A stretch of DNA of 64,000 nt, taken from contig NZ_AP027266.1 of the NCBI RefSeq assembly GCF_036322625.1, positions 3,475,001 through 3,539,000 of the forward strand. Direction: 5' to 3'. This document shows, in pieces, positions 63,995-64,000 of this stretch. The notes under the pieces were generated by a model that ran no database searches, was not told the DNA's origin, and saw only the letters and a program-made list of their open reading frames with translations. The stretch's first letter is position 1. Every line of letters begins with the position of its first letter. The stretch is from Roseicyclus marinus. Lineage in GTDB: Bacteria > Pseudomonadota > Alphaproteobacteria > Rhodobacterales > Rhodobacteraceae. Made by a program: the position numbers and the translations under genes.

Positions 63995-64000
63995 CGGGGT

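Overview
The window is a gene-dense, GC-rich (about 65 percent by eye) stretch of chromosome from an alphaproteobacterium of the Rhodobacteraceae/Roseobacter group. The evidence is the PetP/PetR regulator pair, the DUF2794 and DUF6478 families, the gene order HDAC-xseB-ispA-dxs, an intergenic repeat family typical of this group, and a two-hairpin repeat resembling the RIME/Bru-RS elements of related alphaproteobacteria. No rRNA, tRNA, CRISPR array, prophage or intact insertion sequence was found. Most of the window is housekeeping, with several accessory modules between.

Layout. 1-9 kb: ornithine cyclodeaminase-like enzyme, MFS permease, ZapE-type ATPase, exported DUF4394 protein, HupE-like metal permease, small exported protein, accD-folC, CPBP protease. 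9-15 kb: ilvD followed by three little-known genes (lipoprotein, DUF6478, coiled-coil protein) and a large FadH-like flavoenzyme. 15-21 kb: argG, a membrane protein, ilvA, then a divergent Hpt / REC-PP2C signalling pair separated by nested palindromes, and a NUDIX hydrolase. 21-27 kb: envelope sugar genes (kdsD, galE plus a UDP-uronate-type epimerase, a Wza-like export lipoprotein, a GT4 glycosyltransferase). 27-34 kb: hslO, CoA-pyrophosphatase NUDIX, CCA-adding enzyme, LysE exporter, two overlapping ABC exporter halves. 34.2-35.1 kb: an AT-rich foreign patch with one orphan membrane protein. 35-43 kb: RNA methyltransferase, a NaChBac-type sodium channel, the isoprenoid operon HDAC-xseB-ispA-dxs, petP-petR, ilvE.

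43-50 kb: a small-protein/HEPN gene pair that looks like an uncharacterised toxin-antitoxin-like module, DUF2794, NlpC/P60 peptidase with leucyl aminopeptidase, and a bicarbonate module (beta-carbonic anhydrase, SbtA, SbtB). 50-55 kb: RHH protein, DUF4139 protein, asd with a clear terminator, DEAD-box helicase. 55-61 kb: an iron-acquisition region (MFS, FbpA, FbpB) with a spermidine-synthase-like membrane protein between fbpA and fbpB; a 17-bp palindrome is shared by the MFS/fbpA and fbpB upstream regions. 61-64 kb: an arsenate-detoxification operon made of an ArsR-ArsC fusion, GAPDH and ArsJ.

The observations I consider most worth following are: the HEPN pair (apparent CTG start and apparently leaderless promoter); palindromic repeats that sit exactly at convergent gene ends and contain the stop codons of the flanking genes; a repeat family whose second stem covaries between copies; the shared CCGACA-N5-TGTCGG palindrome; and the triple nested palindrome with a CtrA-like site between the Hpt and PP2C genes.
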